The translations under genes were made by a program, and so were the position numbers. DNA of 64,000 nt from Mycoplasmatota bacterium (GTDB lineage Bacteria; Bacillota_I; Bacilli_A; Haloplasmatales; Haloplasmataceae), in contig CP074573.1 in NCBI GenBank assembly GCA_018394295.1, positions 930,001 to 994,000 of the forward strand. The letters run 5' to 3'. The notes beneath the pieces are model-generated. The model made no database searches. It saw nothing but the letters and a program-made list of their open reading frames with translations, and was not told the origin of the DNA. Positions 51,583 through 61,431 of the stretch are shown here, piece after piece (positions within the stretch are counted from its first letter, which is position 1; every line of letters begins with the position of its first letter).

Positions 51583-54500
51583 ATGTTCGATTTACCAGTT
51601 CCAATCTTTATAATTATTATGGTATTAACAGGCGCATGGACAGGTTATATAACAAATGATGTAGCGATTAAAATGTTGTTTCGTGAGTATGGATTTGGAA
51701 GGTTTAAATTAGGTGGAGTAATCGTTAAAACACGTAAGGACCTAGAGAAGAACCTTTCTTTATTAGTTGAAAAAGAAATAATTAATCATAATACATTAAA
51801 AAGTCAATTTCATAAGAAAGAGCTAAAAGATGCTGTATCAAAGACAGTTGTCTCCTTTTTTAATGAGGCTATTTTTAAGAATATAAAAAATGTTAAATTG
51901 AATGACTTACCTGGTTTTGATAAATCAATTGATAATGTAATTGATTTTTTAAGAAAATATTTAGAAAATCATTTAACAAAAACCTTTATTGAAATGAGTA
52001 AAAGTATTGAACTGAATGATATTGTATCTAGTGAGCAAGCTTATAATTTATCAGTCTCTATTACAGACCAAATTTTAACCGTTGTTAAAGATCAACGTGT
52101 ATTAGAAACAGTTATTAAAGATTTATATAAAAATTATCATGAAGTTTCATTAGATGAATTAATTGGTGAAGAAATCACTAATATCATTATTAATAATTTA
52201 AATGAATTACTAAATAATATCTTTGATGAAATGCGATATAAAAATGACCGAGATATACAAACGCTGATTAGTAAATTATATCGTGATTTAGATTTTGATA
52301 CTTTTGTAGAAAAAATAGAAAAATATATCGGTGATAAGAAAATAAGTTATTTTATCTCAGAAAAGAGTTTAGAAAAACTATATGATTTATTTACTGAATA
52401 CTTAAAAAATCCAAATTCAAAAGAATCTATTGAGGTATTTTGTGAAGGATTACTTATTGCTTTAAAGAAAATTGATAAACCAATCATTGAATTATTTACT
52501 GGTGATTTAAGAATTGAAGTTGAGAAATTTCTTGAAAATCAATTACCAGGTATAATTGACCGACTAATAGAAATTGTTCAAAGAAACAGTCATGAAATTG
52601 AAGAATTAATCGAATCTTCAATTGATCAAACGATATATGATCAACAAACGATAAAGCGATTGATATTATCAGCTATTAGAATGTTTTTAATTGAGAACTT
52701 TACGCAAAAATATGATATTATCAATAAAATTGTTGAATTGTTAAAAGGAATTGATATTAAAGATTTATCAAATACAGTATCAGAACAAGTAGTTGATTTA
52801 CTTCACCAAAAAAGTATCGCTAGTATTATTAATGAATTAGAAAAAAATAATATTTTGACCGCGAATTTAATCGCTACTCAAGTTCATCGTATTTTAACCT
52901 TTTTATGTGAACGTTATTTATCAAAAGATATAGAACATGCTGATTTCTTAAATAAAACGATTAATGAGTTATTTAAATTAAACTTTAAGCCATTCGCTAA
53001 TCATTTAACAGTTACCATTATTACAAAACAAATTATTTATAATGAAGATGTATTAGCGTTTGTTAAAACACAAATTAGTCAATCTTTAAAAGGAATTACA
53101 AAAATGCCAATTGATACTTTTATATTAGAATCTAAAGTATCAGATTATGCGCATTCATTTCAAGATGGAATTAGTAAACAATTAACTAAAAATCATGATG
53201 AAATTTTAGATATTGTTTACAAACATTTAAATAATTATTTTGTTAATCATGATTTGTCATCAGTCATTAAACAAAATAAAGAAGTTGTATTAAAAAGTGA
53301 TGTTGTTATAGATGTTATCATGAAATCATTAAGAAATTTAATTGATGACAATAAAAACTATAAGGTTCATGATTTATTTAATCAAGTGAATTCAATTGAT
53401 AACTTAAGTGAAAATGTTGTAAATGCAATTATGGATTACTTAGATAATGGATTAAGTAATGTTTTAGAAGGAAATATAGCAAAAGTCGTTGAAGATAATA
53501 TTAAGAGCTTAAGTAATGAAGAAGTCCTTGAGATGATGCAAGAATTTATGGGTAGAGAATTAAAACCATTAACCATTGTGGGTGCCTTCTTAGGTGGATT
53601 TGTAGGATTATTTTTAGGCTATTATTTTGTTGAATTTAGAGGTTTTAGTAAAATTTTAGAATTTAGGGATGCAGTTGTTCTTTTATCAAGCATAGGATTA
53701 TATGCTTTACTAGGGTATTTAACAAATGTCATCGCAATCTTCTTTATCTTTAGACCTTACAAGCCATTATTGGGGATTAAACGTCTACAAGGGATTATCC
53801 CAAAACAAATTCCTGTATTAGCACGAGCGATGGGAAATGTGGTCTCAAATAATTTATTATCTGAAGACAGTATTAACAATATGGTAATTCATAATGAAAC
53901 TAAACTAAAAAGTGAATTTGTGAAAAATATTGAAAAAGATGATTATAAGGTATTAAAAACCTATTTAAATGAAAAAAGTTCGAAAATCGTTAAACAATCA
54001 ACCATTTATATAATTAAGTATCTTAGAGATAATAATTCTATGTTAGCGACTAAATTTACTGATGAAGTATTAAAATTTAATTATAATAATATTGAAATAA
54101 GTATTTTTACTCAAGTATTCGCAAATATCTTTACTGAAAAGATTAACGAATCAAGTGATTCAATTAGTCATTATTTAGCTAATAAATTTAAATCTGGTAA
54201 GACAATTAAAGAATTATCAGAAGATTTAAATATTAATACGGTTGAAAATAAAATTAATAATTTAATTGAAAACGAAGTACTAAAATTTGTTGAAAAGTTT
54301 AGTAATAGTAATTTCTTAAGTAACATAACAGAAGGGTATAGCGATAAAATTAATAGCGTTATCAATAAAAAACTAGATGATGTATTACCAGAGACCACAA
54401 AACTGAGTGTTGAAAACTTTTTATATAATTTAGTTTCATCATATCTGTATTCTAGAGAAAAACAAAGATCATTATCAAATTATGTTATTACAGAAATAAC

Positions 54501-55749
54501 AACTATATTAAATAATAATGATAGTATTGATGAATTATTTGGTGGACGTTTTATTGAATTAGTCAATTTTAATATGTCAACGATTTTAGAAAGAATTGAT
54601 GAATCTGTTAAAATCTGGTTAATTAGTAATAGAGATGATATTAATGATTCAGTTACAAAACGTGTGATTGATGAATTAACTGTTGTCCAACAAGTTGGTT
54701 ATAAAGCTATAAACGGGGATAAGCTAATTCGTGAAACAGTTTATCGAATTATTGAAAGTAGAATACCTGAATTTATTTCTCAGAAAATTGATACATTAAA
54801 TAATGAATTTACTAATTTCTTTGATAATTTGGGAAAAATAAGATTAAAGGATGCTAAACTAGAATTAAGAAAAGAAGAGTTACAGTATTTCTTATCTGAA
54901 GTTTTCGAAAGTAAAGAAATTGAAATTAAAACAAGACGTTTTATTCATGTTGTCATGACTTATTTCTACGATTTTGAATCTGAGAAACTATATGATATTT
55001 TAGATATTCATAGTACACATGATATTATCACTAAATTTAATGATATCTTTGTTTTAGTTAATAATGGGACATATGAAACGCTAAATAATAGAAAAGATAA
55101 GATTGTTTTTGATGTATCATTATTGATAAATAAATTTATCACAAAAGAAATTTTATCAAATAAAGTAAGAAATCTAACACTTGGTATATCAGAAGATGAG
55201 ATTAATCGTTTTGTTAATAAATTAATTGTCACATTAAATCAAAATGATTTCTTAAAACAAAATATTGTACAATTAATTGACCTTATGTTTAAGCATTTAG
55301 TGAATATTCCATTAGATCAATTATTAGATGGTTTGTTCTTAAAACAAGATATTAAAAAGTTAATTAAGAAATTAACGATTGACCGTCATTTTGAAGATGT
55401 GATAAATGATGAGTTATACAATTTATTTACCTTAACTGTTTCTGACTTTACTAGATTAGTTGATAATGATTTGAAGTTACAAATCCTAAATGATGTGATA
55501 AATTCTACTTATGATGTTGTTGAAGAGAATCTATTAGAATTATTACAAGCAGTTGATTTAAAAGAAGTAACTGTTCGTGAAATAAGTTCCATGGAACCAA
55601 AACAAATAAAAGTGCTGTTTGATAGTTTTGGTAGTAAATATTTCCGTAAACTAGAGATGTATGGAATATTTGGTGGAATCTTTGCGATAGAAGCGATTTC
55701 TGTTATTACCTTTTTATCGTATTTAACAAAATTTATTAAAAGAAAATAA
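51583..55749 (+). CDS. Giant DUF445 protein with two tandem modules
   Basis: 1,388 residues, against about 380-450 for ordinary DUF445 (YheB-type) membrane proteins. Two DUF445 heads are visible: GAWTGYITNDVAIKMLFREY near residue 20 and ALLGYLTNVIAIFFIFRPY near residue 705, each followed by a glycine/lysine segment and a long helical region with repeated motifs of the form ...LID.L... Transmembrane helices lie at about 8-27, 666-684, 697-722 and 1359-1382. The long helical regions should lie on one side of the membrane, probably as coiled rods. The function of the family is unknown. GGGGGTG precedes the ATG. Confidence 0.88.
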   Translation: MFDLPVPIFIIIMVLTGAWTGYITNDVAIKMLFREYGFGRFKLGGVIVKTRKDLEKNLSLLVEKEIINHNTLKSQFHKKELKDAVSKTVVSFFNEAIFKNIKNVKLNDLPGFDKSIDNVIDFLRKYLENHLTKTFIEMSKSIELNDIVSSEQAYNLSVSITDQILTVVKDQRVLETVIKDLYKNYHEVSLDELIGEEITNIIINNLNELLNNIFDEMRYKNDRDIQTLISKLYRDLDFDTFVEKIEKYIGDKKISYFISEKSLEKLYDLFTEYLKNPNSKESIEVFCEGLLIALKKIDKPIIELFTGDLRIEVEKFLENQLPGIIDRLIEIVQRNSHEIEELIESSIDQTIYDQQTIKRLILSAIRMFLIENFTQKYDIINKIVELLKGIDIKDLSNTVSEQVVDLLHQKSIASIINELEKNNILTANLIATQVHRILTFLCERYLSKDIEHADFLNKTINELFKLNFKPFANHLTVTIITKQIIYNEDVLAFVKTQISQSLKGITKMPIDTFILESKVSDYAHSFQDGISKQLTKNHDEILDIVYKHLNNYFVNHDLSSVIKQNKEVVLKSDVVIDVIMKSLRNLIDDNKNYKVHDLFNQVNSIDNLSENVVNAIMDYLDNGLSNVLEGNIAKVVEDNIKSLSNEEVLEMMQEFMGRELKPLTIVGAFLGGFVGLFLGYYFVEFRGFSKILEFRDAVVLLSSIGLYALLGYLTNVIAIFFIFRPYKPLLGIKRLQGIIPKQIPVLARAMGNVVSNNLLSEDSINNMVIHNETKLKSEFVKNIEKDDYKVLKTYLNEKSSKIVKQSTIYIIKYLRDNNSMLATKFTDEVLKFNYNNIEISIFTQVFANIFTEKINESSDSISHYLANKFKSGKTIKELSEDLNINTVENKINNLIENEVLKFVEKFSNSNFLSNITEGYSDKINSVINKKLDDVLPETTKLSVENFLYNLVSSYLYSREKQRSLSNYVITEITTILNNNDSIDELFGGRFIELVNFNMSTILERIDESVKIWLISNRDDINDSVTKRVIDELTVVQQVGYKAINGDKLIRETVYRIIESRIPEFISQKIDTLNNEFTNFFDNLGKIRLKDAKLELRKEELQYFLSEVFESKEIEIKTRRFIHVVMTYFYDFESEKLYDILDIHSTHDIITKFNDIFVLVNNGTYETLNNRKDKIVFDVSLLINKFITKEILSNKVRNLTLGISEDEINRFVNKLIVTLNQNDFLKQNIVQLIDLMFKHLVNIPLDQLLDGLFLKQDIKKLIKKLTIDRHFEDVINDELYNLFTLTVSDFTRLVDNDLKLQILNDVINSTYDVVEENLLELLQAVDLKEVTVREISSMEPKQIKVLFDSFGSKYFRKLEMYGIFGGIFAIEAISVITFLSYLTKFIKRK

Positions 55750-55767
55750 CCTAAAGGAGGTTGTATA

Positions 55768-56466
55768 ATGATTAAATTAAAAGATTATAATTGGGTATTA
55801 GAAGGACTGTCTTCTTTAGTTTTATTAGTTGCATTCATCTTAATGATTGTTCATGGAACAAAAGAAGTAGGTTTATTAGTTATTCAGTTCACAGGTTTAG
55901 GTGTATTATTCTTTACTTTGATGAGAATTAAACCAATTCTTTCTTCACGAGATGAAAAGGATTATGTACTTGTGATGTTTGTTGAATTATTAATTGCGGT
56001 TATTGTAGGCGTAATACTACTGTTTTTCCCTGAGAGTGCTAAAGACAGTAAGTCAATTATTAGCTTTAGTCGTTTAATTGGACTTGTACTATTTGTTCGT
56101 GGTATTTGTCATTTTTGGACAACTGCGAAACGTTATGAATTACATGATATTATCTCATTTATTATGCATATTGTCTTTATTTCATTTGGATTCTTGTATT
56201 TATATACAAATAGTTTAAAACAAGGAAAAATTGTTATTGCTTTAATGATTCTTTCAATATTATTATCGATTTACTTTGGCTATCGATCATATAATGGATA
56301 TAATCGTTACCGTATTCAAAAAGGAAATATACAAAAAATGGGTGACTATTTAGGAAAGAAAAATGAAAAAGTGATAGAAGACCCAAAAACAATAGAAGAA
56401 AAAATTAATCCTGAAATAATTGATGAACCAATTGATGACAATCGTCCTTCTGCTGATATAAATTAA
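55768..56466 (+). CDS. HdeD/DUF308-like membrane protein
   Basis: A 232-residue protein with six predicted helices between residues 10 and 180, arranged as three pairs with short turns, followed by a hydrophilic tail (KKNEKVIEDPKTIEEKINPE..). The pattern of repeated two-helix units resembles HdeD-type DUF308 proteins. Function unknown. It begins 18 nt after the DUF445 gene behind AAAGGAGG, so the two form an operon. Confidence 0.7.
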   Translation: MIKLKDYNWVLEGLSSLVLLVAFILMIVHGTKEVGLLVIQFTGLGVLFFTLMRIKPILSSRDEKDYVLVMFVELLIAVIVGVILLFFPESAKDSKSIISFSRLIGLVLFVRGICHFWTTAKRYELHDIISFIMHIVFISFGFLYLYTNSLKQGKIVIALMILSILLSIYFGYRSYNGYNRYRIQKGNIQKMGDYLGKKNEKVIEDPKTIEEKINPEIIDEPIDDNRPSADIN

Positions 56467-56483
56467 AGATTAATGCATAAAAT

Positions 56484-56514
56484 AAAGTCGAATATGATTC
56501 GGCTTTTATTTTTT
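56484..56514 (+). terminator. Terminator after the DUF308-like gene
   Basis: AAAGTCGAAT and ATTCGGCTTT (one G-T pair) followed by T-rich sequence. Confidence 0.85.
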
Positions 56515-56582
56515 ATTCAAAAGGTTTGAAATTAGGCTTGCTTATCGGTATAATAATAATAGATTTATAAAGGAGGAATATT

Positions 56583-57668
56583 ATGGGAAATTACGATGAA
56601 ACGTTGACCATGTTAAAAGAAATAACAGATGCTAATGGCGTACCAGGTAATGAACGAGAAGCACGAGAAGTTATGAAAAAATATTTAGAGCCACATGCTG
56701 ATGAAATTAATTATGATCATTTGGGCTCAATCATTGGTGTTTTAAATGGTGAAGAAAATGGACCAAAGGTTATGTTAACAGGACACCTTGATGAGATTGG
56801 ATTTATGGTAACGAAAATTACTGATAAAGGATTTATTAAATTTCAAACATTAGGTGGCTGGTGGAATCAAGTGATGTTAGCTCAACAAGTTACCATTACT
56901 AATAGTAAAGGGGACACCTATCATGGCGTTATTGGTTCTAAACCTCCACATATATTATCAGCTGAAGAACGCAAAAAACCAGTTGATATAAAAAATATGT
57001 TTATTGATTTAGGTGTTAGTAGTAAGGAAGAAGTTGAAAAATTAGGAATTAAACCTGGAGATATGATTACTCCATACATTGATTTCAGAACATTGGCTAA
57101 TGATAAATACTTATTAGCGAAGGCTTGGGATAATCGTATTGGTTGTGCGATTGCGATTGAAGTTTTAAAACAGCTTAAAAATGAAAAAATAGCTTCTACA
57201 TTATACGCCGTAGGAACTGTTCAAGAAGAAGTAGGACTACGTGGTGCTAAAACTTCTGGATTTAAAGTTAACCCAGATATTTGTTTCGCAACTGATGTTG
57301 GAATCGCTGGAGATACACCAGGGATTGGTGAAGCAGCTGATGCTGAATTAGGTAAAGGGCCTCAAATTGTATTGTATGATGCTACAATGGTTGGACATAA
57401 AGGATTAAGAGAGTTTGTTTTAGATATCGCAAACGAATTAAATATTCCTTATCAGTTTGAATCAATGAGTGGAGGAGGATTAGATTCAGGTGCAGTTCAT
57501 GTTTCACATGAAGGTGTACCATCATTAGGAATTTGTCTTCCAACACGTTATATCCATTCACATACTTCAATTATTCATAGAGATGATTATGAAAATGCGA
57601 TTAAATTAATGGTTGAAGTGATTAAACGATTAAATAAAGATAATGTTCAACATATCTTATATGATTAA
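56583..57668 (+). CDS. M42 family aminopeptidase
   Basis: A 361-residue cytoplasmic di-metal aminopeptidase (glutamyl aminopeptidase/deblocking type). Metal ligands and catalytic residues: [11 protein letters not shown] (His, Asp), AWDNRIGC (Asp), [10 protein letters not shown] (catalytic Glu plus ligand), TDVGIAGD (Asp) and [11 protein letters not shown] (His). The length is normal. It recycles peptides released by proteases (family knowledge). Confidence 0.93.
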   Translation: MGNYDETLTMLKEITDANGVPGNEREAREVMKKYLEPHADEINYDHLGSIIGVLNGEENGPKVMLTGHLDEIGFMVTKITDKGFIKFQTLGGWWNQVMLAQQVTITNSKGDTYHGVIGSKPPHILSAEERKKPVDIKNMFIDLGVSSKEEVEKLGIKPGDMITPYIDFRTLANDKYLLAKAWDNRIGCAIAIEVLKQLKNEKIASTLYAVGTVQEEVGLRGAKTSGFKVNPDICFATDVGIAGDTPGIGEAADAELGKGPQIVLYDATMVGHKGLREFVLDIANELNIPYQFESMSGGGLDSGAVHVSHEGVPSLGICLPTRYIHSHTSIIHRDDYENAIKLMVEVIKRLNKDNVQHILYD

Positions 57669-57695
57669 TATTATATTTTATATGATAACATCATT

Positions 57696-57727
57696 AATGG
57701 CATAAAGATTTTTATGCCATTTTTTTA
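57696..57727 (+). terminator. M42 peptidase terminator
   Basis: AATGGCATAAA and TTTATGCCATT followed by T. Confidence 0.92.
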
Positions 57728-57785
57728 TATTTATTTCAATTCATATATGGTATAATGAGAGTGAAAATTTTAATGGGGTGATAGA

Positions 57786-58823
57786 ATGAAAATCCTTAAA
57801 TCAATTTTTATTTTTTTATTAATTGTAATCTCTGTTATAATCTTTTTAGAAATTATACCGATAGCACCGAAATATCCTAATACAAATCCTTGGATAGTTG
57901 AGGAAGGTGAAAGACCATTAATTATACCTCATGGTGGCGCTAAACTATTATATCCAGAAAATACAATTTATTCTTTTGAACAATTAGATAATGATGGATA
58001 TGATGTATTTGAAATTGATTTATGTCTCACAAAAGATGATATATTAATTTCGCATCATGACGTAACTTTTATTAATGATCAAGGAGAAGAAAAAACTATT
58101 AAAGATTTATCCTATCAAGAAATAATCCAAGAGAAACAAAATTTCGCTATCGATTTTGTAAATCTTGAAAATGAAAAACCATTTGAATCACCTAATTCTG
58201 AAATTTTACCAAAGTTAAAACCAGCAAAATTAATTGATTTATTTAATACTTATCCTGATAAGAAATATATTTTGGAATTAAAAGATACCGTTGAACATAG
58301 TGGAAAAGAGATATTTAAAGAAGCTGTAGATGCTCTGTTAACTTTAATTAAAGATAAGAAAATGGAAAATCAAGTCATTGTCTCTTCTTTTGATGATACC
58401 ATAACAAAATTATTTCAAGAAAAATCAAATAATTCAGTTATGACTTCTACTGCTACTAAAGATTCTACAAATTTTGTATTATATTCTATTTTAAAAGTAG
58501 ATTTCTTTTACCGTCCTAAAGATGGTGCTTTAATACTTCCTTATAAAGAGGTAATACCTGATTCACAACTTGATTTAGTAAAAAAATTACCAGGATTTAT
58601 TAGAAAAAAATTAACAACATATGATAAAGAAAATGATATTTATTATACTAATATAGTTAAGCAATCAATTATAGATGATGCCCATCGACATAATATGTCA
58701 GTCTTTTATTGGACAGTAAATGACAAAGATGAAATGATCAAATTAATTAATATGGGTGTTGATGGAATAATTACTGATAGACCTGATTTATTAAAAGAAG
58801 TATATGAAGAACTCGGAATCTAA
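57786..58823 (+). CDS. Glycerophosphodiester phosphodiesterase, membrane-anchored
   Basis: A 345-residue GDPD enzyme with an N-terminal helix (residues 5-26) that should anchor it outside the membrane. Catalytic text: PHGGAKLLYPENT (first His and Glu), FEIDLCLTKDDILISHHDVT (Glu, Asp and second His), KYILELKD (Glu) and the C-terminal FYWTVNDKDEMIKLINMGVDGIITDRP barrel strand (key text GVDGIITDRP). It hydrolyses glycerophosphodiesters released from phospholipids or teichoic acid. GGGGTGATAG precedes the ATG. Confidence 0.9.
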   Translation: MKILKSIFIFLLIVISVIIFLEIIPIAPKYPNTNPWIVEEGERPLIIPHGGAKLLYPENTIYSFEQLDNDGYDVFEIDLCLTKDDILISHHDVTFINDQGEEKTIKDLSYQEIIQEKQNFAIDFVNLENEKPFESPNSEILPKLKPAKLIDLFNTYPDKKYILELKDTVEHSGKEIFKEAVDALLTLIKDKKMENQVIVSSFDDTITKLFQEKSNNSVMTSTATKDSTNFVLYSILKVDFFYRPKDGALILPYKEVIPDSQLDLVKKLPGFIRKKLTTYDKENDIYYTNIVKQSIIDDAHRHNMSVFYWTVNDKDEMIKLINMGVDGIITDRPDLLKEVYEELGI

Positions 58824-58826
58824 GAA

Positions 58827-58856
58827 AAAACCAACACATTTATTTGTGTTGGTTTT
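58827..58856. terminator. Bidirectional terminator between the GDPD gene and sspI
   Basis: AAAACCAACACA and TGTGTTGGTTTT form a 12-bp perfect stem. Confidence 0.93.
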
Positions 58857-58860
58857 AGAA

Positions 58861-59067
58861 TTATTGTAAACCTTGTACGAGTTTATTTAGGATATCTCGT
58901 TTACCAGTATCATCACTAGCTTTATATAATACTTCAAATAAAACACCTAATCCTGGCAACATTTTTTCTTCACCACTTGACATAGCATCGTCTACAGTTG
59001 CTTTTACATCATCAAATGTTGATTTATTCATGTTTTGTAAAACTGCCCGTCTAATATTTATATCCAT
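58861..59067 (-). CDS. sspI: Small acid-soluble spore protein SspI
   Basis: A 68-residue minor SASP, forespore-specific in Bacillus. The diagnostic block SSGEEKMLPGLGVLFEVLYK matches SspI closely, after MDINIRRAVLQNM. The ATG at 59067 follows AGGAGGT by 8 nt; a frame 17 codons longer has no such support. I could not find a convincing forespore-sigma promoter upstream. This is one of the clearest indications that the organism forms endospores. Confidence 0.93.
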   Translation of the reverse strand: MDINIRRAVLQNMNKSTFDDVKATVDDAMSSGEEKMLPGLGVLFEVLYKASDDTGKRDILNKLVQGLQ

Positions 59068-59130
59068 ATGTTTCAACCTCCTAAATATAGTTTTTAGGTT
59101 ATTATATATTTTATACATTCGAGGTCTAAA

Positions 59131-59799
59131 ATGAAAGAAAATAAAAATAAAGAAATTATAGATAATTATTCAATTGTGATTAATCGGAAAAACATAAAAA
59201 ATACTTATATTCGCATTGACGAATCATTTAATATTGTTGTGAATACTAATCAATATACATCAAAAAAAGAGATTGATTATTTAATCTTAAAACATCATGA
59301 TAAAATTGTGAAAATGATTCATAATAAGAAACGTCTATCTCTTTTACCTAATCAAATGCCATATTTAGGAAAAGTCTATGAAATTAAGACGGTTGAAAAT
59401 AAAAATTTCTTTTATGAAATAAACAAAGATCAGATTATTTTTTATACCCCGTTTTCATTAAACGATTCCATTGATTTATTTTATAAAGAAGAAGCAAAAA
59501 AAATTTTACCGCTTCGTTTGAAACACTGTCATCAACATTTTAATGAGATTATTTCAATTCCTTATCCATCACTATCGATTCGGAAAATGAAAAGTAGATA
59601 TGGAACTTGTTACTATACTAAAAATAAAATCAATTTAAATAGTTACATTATTAAATACAATATTGAGACAATTGATTATGTGATTAATCATGAACTATGT
59701 CATTTTATTCATCATAATCATTCTAAGAATTTTTATCAATTACTTGATACCATAAATCCTAATCATAGGATTATAAGAAAGAATTTAAATAAATATTAA
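59131..59799 (+). CDS. YgjP-like zinc metallopeptidase (M48/WLM-type)
   Basis: A 222-residue cytoplasmic protein. The zinc site is H-E-L-C-H in YVINHELCHFIHHNHSKNFY (HExxH, with a third ligand expected in the HS..FY segment), preceded by RKMKSRYGTCYYTKNKINLN (key text SRYGTC), the usual arrangement in the YgjP/DUF45 family. Function is unknown. It lies on the other side of a 63-bp divergent region from sspI. Confidence 0.88.
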   Translation: MKENKNKEIIDNYSIVINRKNIKNTYIRIDESFNIVVNTNQYTSKKEIDYLILKHHDKIVKMIHNKKRLSLLPNQMPYLGKVYEIKTVENKNFFYEINKDQIIFYTPFSLNDSIDLFYKEEAKKILPLRLKHCHQHFNEIISIPYPSLSIRKMKSRYGTCYYTKNKINLNSYIIKYNIETIDYVINHELCHFIHHNHSKNFYQLLDTINPNHRIIRKNLNKY

Positions 59800-59837
59800 T
59801 AATGGGGCATTTGTTATAAGGAAGTTTAAATCAGTAT

Positions 59838-59846
59838 CATAGTATA
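59838..59846 (+). promoter_or_regulatory. SigK-like -10 box of the cotD-like gene
   Basis: CATAGTATA fits the mother-cell pattern CATAnnnTA and lies 34 nt before the GTG start. No good -35 is evident. Confidence 0.5.
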
Positions 59847-59880
59847 GTAGTGACTCGTATATCAGTAGGGGGTGACGTTA

Positions 59881-60096
59881 GTGTATTTTCAAAATCGTCC
59901 AATGGGATGTTGTCCTCAACCAGAACCAATGCCTCGTTGTAGGGTAATTCATCGCTGTTGCTATTGTGATGTACCACACATTTGTCGAAATCATACGCAT
60001 ATTGTAAATCATAAGATTTATCGCCATCATTATATCCCTCAATATACATGCTCACAAGAACATGTCTGTCAAGATATTCAATGTGGTAGTTGTTAG
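59881..60096 (+). CDS. cotD: CotD-like inner spore coat protein
   Basis: A 71-residue protein very rich in His, Cys, Tyr and Pro: GCCPQPEPMPRCRVIHRCC, CDVPHICRNHTHIVNHKIY, then RHHYIPQYTC and a Cys-rich end. This composition and the NHTHIVNHKIY.HHYIPQ pattern match the CotD family of inner-coat proteins. The GTG at 59881 is used because GGGGGTGA sits 8-10 nt upstream; an earlier in-frame GTG (59872) overlaps that site. The mother-cell-type -10 at 59838 agrees with a coat-protein gene. Confidence 0.85.
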   Translation: MYFQNRPMGCCPQPEPMPRCRVIHRCCYCDVPHICRNHTHIVNHKIYRHHYIPQYTCSQEHVCQDIQCGSC

Positions 60097-60099
60097 ATA

Positions 60100-60128
60100 T
60101 TGATTTTGTAAAAAGAATACAGTATAAT
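60100..60128 (+). promoter_or_regulatory. Promoter of the pheST T-box leader
   Basis: TTGATT and TATAAT separated by 17 bp. Confidence 0.8.
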
Positions 60129-60134
60129 AGTAAC

Positions 60135-60357
60135 GAATAGACAAAATATTGATAAAGGATTAGTAATTAGATGCTGATTATTCAGGAAGAGTATACCCTA
60201 GATTGAAAGTATACTTATAATTTAGACTAATGAATTCGCCTTTTGAATGATGTTAATCGCATCCGGGAAATCCGTTATCATTATCGAGTGGTGAACTTTG
60301 TTCACAATTAGGGTGGTACCACGTTTGCAGACGTCCTTATATTTTAAGGGCGTTTTT
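60135..60357 (+). promoter_or_regulatory. T-box riboswitch, phenylalanine-specific
   Basis: The T-box sequence GGGTGGTACCACG is at 60311-60323. The specifier loop reads TGAATTCGCC with TTC (Phe) as the specifier codon, matching the genes downstream. The terminator ACGTCCTTA/TAAGGGCGT with a T run closes the leader (60331-60357). Uncharged tRNA-Phe should favour the antiterminator and switch on pheST. Confidence 0.93.
60331..60357 (+). terminator. T-box expression-platform terminator
   Basis: ACGTCCTTA and TAAGGGCGT (one G-T pair) with TTTTT; the competing antiterminator uses GGTACCACG upstream. Confidence 0.9.
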
Positions 60358-60383
60358 ATATTTTATAAAAGAAAGGTGATACA

Positions 60384-61418
60384 ATGTTAGAGAAATTAAA
60401 AACTATTGGTATAGAAGCTTTAAAAGAAGTTGATAATTGCCAAGATGTAAAACAAATCAATAATATTAGAATAAAATATCTTGGTAAAAAAGGTCCTATT
60501 CAGGAAGCAATGAAATCTATGAAAGATTTAGAACCTGAAATGAGAAGAGAATTTGGACAAGTTTCTAATGAAACTAAAGCAAAAATTATAGAAGCAATTA
60601 ATGAAAAGACAAAACATTTAGAAGCTATCATGATTGAGAAGAAGATGAAAGAAGAATTTATAGATGTAACACTACCTGCTCGTAAACAAAACATTGGAAA
60701 CACGCATATAACCAACCAAATTATTGAAGAGATTGAAGATATATTTATTGGAATGGGATATTCTGTTGCTGAAGGACCTGAAGTAGAACATGATTACTAT
60801 AATTTTGAAATGTTGAATTTACCAAAAGGTCATCCAGCAAGAGATATGCAAGATTCATTTTATATTACTGAAGAATTATTATTAAGAACACATACATCAC
60901 CTGTACAAGCTAGAACGATGTTAAAATATAATGGTAAAGGACCAGTAAAAATTATTTGTCCTGGTAAAGTATATCGTCGTGATGATGATGATGCGACACA
61001 TTCTCATCAATTTGTTCAAATTGAAGGATTAGTGATTGATGAAGATATTACCATGTCTGATTTAAAAGGAACATTAGAATTTTTTGTGAAGAAAATGTTT
61101 GGTGAAGATCGTGAAATTCGTTTCCGTCCATCTTTTTTTCCATTCACAGAACCAAGTGTAGAAGTTGATGTGACTTGTGCAAAATGTGGTGGTAAAGGAT
61201 GTCCGATGTGTAAACATAGTGGTTATATAGAAATTTTAGGAGCTGGTATGGTTCATCCTAATGTTTTAAAAATGGGAGGTTTTGACCCAGAGAAATATCA
61301 AGGTTTTGCCTTTGGAATGGGCCCAGAAAGAATTGCGATTTTAAAATATGGAATTGATGATATTAGACAATTTTACACAAATGATTTACGTTTTAATCGT
61401 CAATTTAAGCTAAAATAA
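60384..61418 (+). CDS. pheS: Phenylalanyl-tRNA synthetase alpha subunit
   Basis: Catalytic class II subunit of the (alpha-beta)2 enzyme. An N-terminal coiled-coil (about 1-90) is followed by [39 protein letters not shown] (motif 2 region) and the C-terminal [17 protein letters not shown] motif 3. A Cys cluster ([16 protein letters not shown]) lies in the middle, as in many Firmicutes. Length 344, normal. Controlled by the T-box. Confidence 0.97.
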   Translation: MLEKLKTIGIEALKEVDNCQDVKQINNIRIKYLGKKGPIQEAMKSMKDLEPEMRREFGQVSNETKAKIIEAINEKTKHLEAIMIEKKMKEEFIDVTLPARKQNIGNTHITNQIIEEIEDIFIGMGYSVAEGPEVEHDYYNFEMLNLPKGHPARDMQDSFYITEELLLRTHTSPVQARTMLKYNGKGPVKIICPGKVYRRDDDDATHSHQFVQIEGLVIDEDITMSDLKGTLEFFVKKMFGEDREIRFRPSFFPFTEPSVEVDVTCAKCGGKGCPMCKHSGYIEILGAGMVHPNVLKMGGFDPEKYQGFAFGMGPERIAILKYGIDDIRQFYTNDLRFNRQFKLK

Positions 61419-61431
61419 TAAGGAGGCAAAC

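Noticed and set aside
59837-60055. 72-codon ORF opposite cotD
   Set aside because: It is the antisense of the CotD-like gene, which has the recognised family pattern, a strong Shine-Dalgarno site and a spore-type promoter.
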